From positions 1 through 6,411 of the forward strand of contig RFJV01000018.1 in NCBI GenBank assembly GCA_003694775.1: a stretch of DNA of 6,411 nucleotides, in the 5' to 3' direction. A program made the translations under genes and the position numbers. This DNA is from Chloroflexota bacterium (lineage in GTDB: Bacteria; Chloroflexota; Anaerolineae; 4572-78; J111). This document shows positions 4,592 through 6,411 of this stretch, one piece after another; the stretch's first letter is position 1, and every line of letters starts with the position of its first letter. The notes under the pieces are model-generated. The model searched no databases, was not told the DNA's origin, and saw only the letters and a list, made by a program, of their open reading frames with translations.

Positions 4592-6169
4592 CTACCTGCG
4601 CCGGAGCCTGCGGAGCACCGTTTGCAGTTCGTCCACGCCCAGCAGGTAAGCCAGCAGAAGGTATACCCCCGCGCCGATGCCCATGCCGGCCAGCCCGCCC
4701 AGCCAGGTGGGCCGGGCCGGCAGAAGCGGGGTCAGAATAAACAGGGCCGCGGCCATTCCTGCCGCGGCCAGCCCCATTTTGACCAGCCCGGCCCGCATTC
4801 CGTCTTCGCTCAGGCCGCCCATTTTGGGCCGAAGCAGGGCCATCAGCACCACTGCTTCCAGCGACACCGCGATAGAATTGGCCAGCGCCAGCCCGCCGTG
4901 CGCCTGCCAGCCCAGCCGGGCAAACAATCCCATCAGCACAATACTCAAACCAATGTTGACCCCCATCGCCGCCACGCCGACCGCCACCGGCGTGCGGGTA
5001 TCTTTGAGGGCATAAAAGGCCCGCGTGGCTATCTCTACCACCGCGTGGCCGGTCAGGCCGAGGGCAAAGAAGCCCAGCGCCCAGGCCGTGGCCGCGGTAT
5101 CTTCTGCATCGAACGCCCCTCTTTGCAGGAGAAGCCGCACAATGGGGGTCGCCAGCACCAGCAGACCAACCGCGGCCGGGAGGGTCAGAAAAAGCAGATT
5201 GCGCAGGGTAAGGCCGAAGATGCGGCGCATTTCGGACCGGTTGCCCTGGGCCGTCAGCGCCGACAGGGTGGGGAACAGCGCGGTCGCCACCGACTGGGCA
5301 ATGACTCCTTGCGGCAACAGCATAATAATCCAGCCGTAATTGAGCGCGGTCAGGCGACCGGCCGGCAATCGGGAGGCCAGCACCGCGTTGACCATAAAAT
5401 TGAGCTGGACCGCGGCCAGTCCCAGCACGCGGGGGGCCATCAGCCGGCCCACCTCGCGCAAACTGGCATCGCGCCAGTCCAGCACCGGACGGTACACCAT
5501 CCGCCGGCGCACCAGCCCTGGAATCTGCACCAGCAGGTGCGCCCCCGCGCCGGCTACCACCCCCGCGGTCAGGCCACGCACGCCCCAGGTAGGGCCAAGC
5601 ATCAGCGCGGCGGCAATAATCACCGCGTTGTAAATCACCGGGGCCAGGGCCGGCAGGAGAAAATGCTGGTGCGCGTTCAGAATGCCCATCACCACCCCGC
5701 TGACACCGAAAATTACGGTGGAAATCAGCATCCAGCGCATCAGGGTGACGGTCAGGGCCTGCTGGTCGGGAGTGAACTCGCCAAAGAATGTTTGCACCAG
5801 CCAGGGGGCCAGCACCGCGGCCAGACCGCCCAGAGCGCAGAGGAGCAAAAGCACCCAGTTGATGACCGCCGAAGCCAGCCGCCACGCTCCCGGCATGTCG
5901 CCGCGGGTCAGATAGCCGGTGAACACGGGGATAAAAGCCGACCCCAGCGCGCCGCCGGCGACCATGTAGAACAGAAAATCCGGGACGCGGAAGGCCGCCA
6001 GGTAAGCGTCCATCTCTGCACCGGCCCCAAACTGCCGGGCAATGACCATTTCCCGCACCAGCCCCAGCACCCGGCTGGCAACAAACAGGGCCATCACCAG
6101 CGTGGCCGCACGGGCAATTTTGCCCAACTGCACCCTTGATTGCGTGTCCGATTGCGCCATACGGGCCAT
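4592..6169 (-). CDS. murJ: MurJ/MviN-family lipid II flippase
   Basis: Product of 525 aa, typical for the family. MurJ moves lipid-linked peptidoglycan precursor (lipid II) across the cytoplasmic membrane for wall synthesis. The protein is hydrophobic throughout, in keeping with the family's 14 membrane helices. Family signatures are SRVLGLVRE (32-40), FGAGAEMDAYLAAFRVPDFL (47-66), GGALGSAFIPVF (72-83), LPQGVIAQSVATALFPTLS (285-303) and RAFYALKDTRTPVAVG (383-398). The start ATG at 6169 follows AAAGGTGG (minus strand, 6184 to 6177) at 7 nt; a second in-frame ATG is at 6160. R33, R39 and D54 appear to correspond to E. coli R18, R24 and D39. However, the E. coli LLRR pair falls opposite FLFY (65-68) here, and the DRLME stretch opposite WIIML (280-284), by my alignment from memory. 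So this is a divergent family member, and flippase activity is inferred from homology. The gene ends one base from the convergent upstream gene. Confidence 0.88.
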   Translation of the reverse strand: MARMAQSDTQSRVQLGKIARAATLVMALFVASRVLGLVREMVIARQFGAGAEMDAYLAAFRVPDFLFYMVAGGALGSAFIPVFTGYLTRGDMPGAWRLASAVINWVLLLLCALGGLAAVLAPWLVQTFFGEFTPDQQALTVTLMRWMLISTVIFGVSGVVMGILNAHQHFLLPALAPVIYNAVIIAAALMLGPTWGVRGLTAGVVAGAGAHLLVQIPGLVRRRMVYRPVLDWRDASLREVGRLMAPRVLGLAAVQLNFMVNAVLASRLPAGRLTALNYGWIIMLLPQGVIAQSVATALFPTLSALTAQGNRSEMRRIFGLTLRNLLFLTLPAAVGLLVLATPIVRLLLQRGAFDAEDTAATAWALGFFALGLTGHAVVEIATRAFYALKDTRTPVAVGVAAMGVNIGLSIVLMGLFARLGWQAHGGLALANSIAVSLEAVVLMALLRPKMGGLSEDGMRAGLVKMGLAAAGMAAALFILTPLLPARPTWLGGLAGMGIGAGVYLLLAYLLGVDELQTVLRRLRRR

Positions 6170-6189
6170 TATACCACCACCTTTGAAAA

Positions 6190-6217
6190 GGATGAAGGAT
6201 GAGGGATGAAGGATGAA
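6190..6217. repeat. GGATGAA heptanucleotide tandem repeat
   Basis: Four contiguous 7-base units, GGATGAA, GGATGAG, GGATGAA and GGATGAA, with one substitution. It lies just upstream of the murJ ribosome-binding site (on the minus strand it reads TTCATCC). It resembles short tandemly repeated heptamers known between genes of cyanobacteria and others. Copy number may vary between strains; if transcribed it would be in or next to the murJ leader. Confidence 0.8.
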
Positions 6218-6235
6218 GGTAAACAGTTCATATTA

Positions 6236-6275
6236 CCTGAAACTTGACACCCTAAACCTGACAACCTGACACCTG
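6236..6275. repeat. CCTGACA-type short repeats
   Basis: CCTGACAA (6257-6264) and CCTGACAC (6265-6272) are adjacent 8-base units. They are flanked by the related CCTGA (6236), CTTGACAC (6243) and CTG (6273). A perfect TTGACA sits at 6244-6249 but has no -10 at the right distance, so I count it as part of the repeat rather than a promoter. Confidence 0.55.
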
Positions 6276-6279
6276 CTAC

Positions 6280-6308
6280 TTGAAAACACCGCTGTTTCTG
6301 ATTATACT
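6280..6308 (+). promoter_or_regulatory. sigma-70-like promoter for the right-end gene
   Basis: TTGAAA (6280-6285) and TATACT (6303-6308) each match consensus at five of six positions with the ideal 17-base spacer. The predicted start point (about 6314-6316) is only two to four bases before ATG 6318, implying a leaderless or nearly leaderless message. No Shine-Dalgarno is present, which agrees. Confidence 0.6.
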
Positions 6309-6317
6309 TCCTCCACT

Positions 6318-6411
6318 ATGGCAAATCCGGCTCATCTTGAACTGGCCCGGCGGTATGCCGCGGGCGAACGGAATCTACGGCTGGAAATGCTGGACCTGTC
6401 CGGGGCCGACC
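6318..6411 (+). CDS. partial CDS, probable pentapeptide-repeat protein (N-terminus only)
   Basis: Only 31 codons are visible before the window edge: MANPAHLELARRYAAGERN, then LRLEMLDLSGAD. The last part (LDLSGAD) fits the A(D/N)LxX pattern that opens pentapeptide-repeat solenoids. The preceding NPxHLxLARR-type helix resembles their usual N-terminal lead-in. A good promoter ends 9 bases before the ATG and there is no Shine-Dalgarno, so translation may be leaderless. The gene is divergent from murJ, with 148 bases between start codons. The family call rests on very few residues. Confidence 0.55.
   Translation, partial: MANPAHLELARRYAAGERNLRLEMLDLSGAD

Noticed and set aside
4622..6139. Long plus-strand open frame (505 codons) opposite murJ
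   Set aside because: The translation is Gln/His/Gly/Arg-rich and mirrors murJ codon use; murJ on the minus strand has clear family signatures and a ribosome-binding site.
6168..6173. TATAAT on the minus strand over the murJ start, as a murJ promoter
   Set aside because: It overlaps ATG 6169, which has a well-placed Shine-Dalgarno, and the best -35 (TTCATC at 17 bases) matches only three of six. It is kept only as part of the leaderless observation.
6244..6249. Perfect TTGACA as a -35 element
   Set aside because: There is no -10-like sequence 16-18 bases downstream, and it is one member of a CTTGACA/CCTGACA repeat run. The TTGAAA-TATACT pair at 6280-6308 is the better promoter.

Overview
The window reads as a piece of a GC-rich bacterial chromosome. 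The best guess is Chloroflexota, perhaps Anaerolineae-like. This is an inference from three things: the MiaB and MurJ motif variants, the pairing of a small sigma/anti-sigma module with a secreted bactofilin-like membrane protein, and intergenic DNA packed with short dispersed repeats. There is no rRNA or other decisive taxonomic marker, so the phylum call is moderate at best.

Layout, left to right. A sigma-70-like promoter (47-74) precedes miaB (127-1509, +), a tRNA methylthiotransferase. The miaB stop codon runs into a perfect 36-bp palindrome. About 560-600 bases without a gene follow; they are a mosaic of palindromes, hairpins and ATTCGTG-type repeats. Then comes a three-gene + strand group: an ECF-type sigma factor (2108-2719), its zinc-finger membrane anti-sigma factor (2716-3285, ATGA overlap), and, after a 165-bp gap holding another ATTCGTG array, a secreted beta-solenoid/polytopic membrane protein (3451-4590). 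This last gene meets murJ (4592-6169, - strand) tail to tail with a single base between the stop codons. A 148-bp divergent intergenic region with 7-bp and 8-bp repeats and a good promoter separates murJ from the start of a + strand gene cut by the window edge, probably a pentapeptide-repeat protein.

How the genes may work together. The sigma/anti-sigma pair looks like a membrane-sensing switch: the anti-sigma factor would hold the sigma factor at the membrane until a signal releases it. The adjacent bactofilin-like protein and the convergent MurJ-family flippase both concern the cell envelope, so an envelope-related regulon is a reasonable hypothesis, but nothing here proves it. miaB is a housekeeping tRNA-modification gene and appears unrelated.

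No CRISPR array, tRNA, rRNA, transposase or integrase was seen. The least explained signal is the family of short intergenic repeats, especially the ATTCGTG element. It recurs in both orientations with a shared 8/11-bp spacing.
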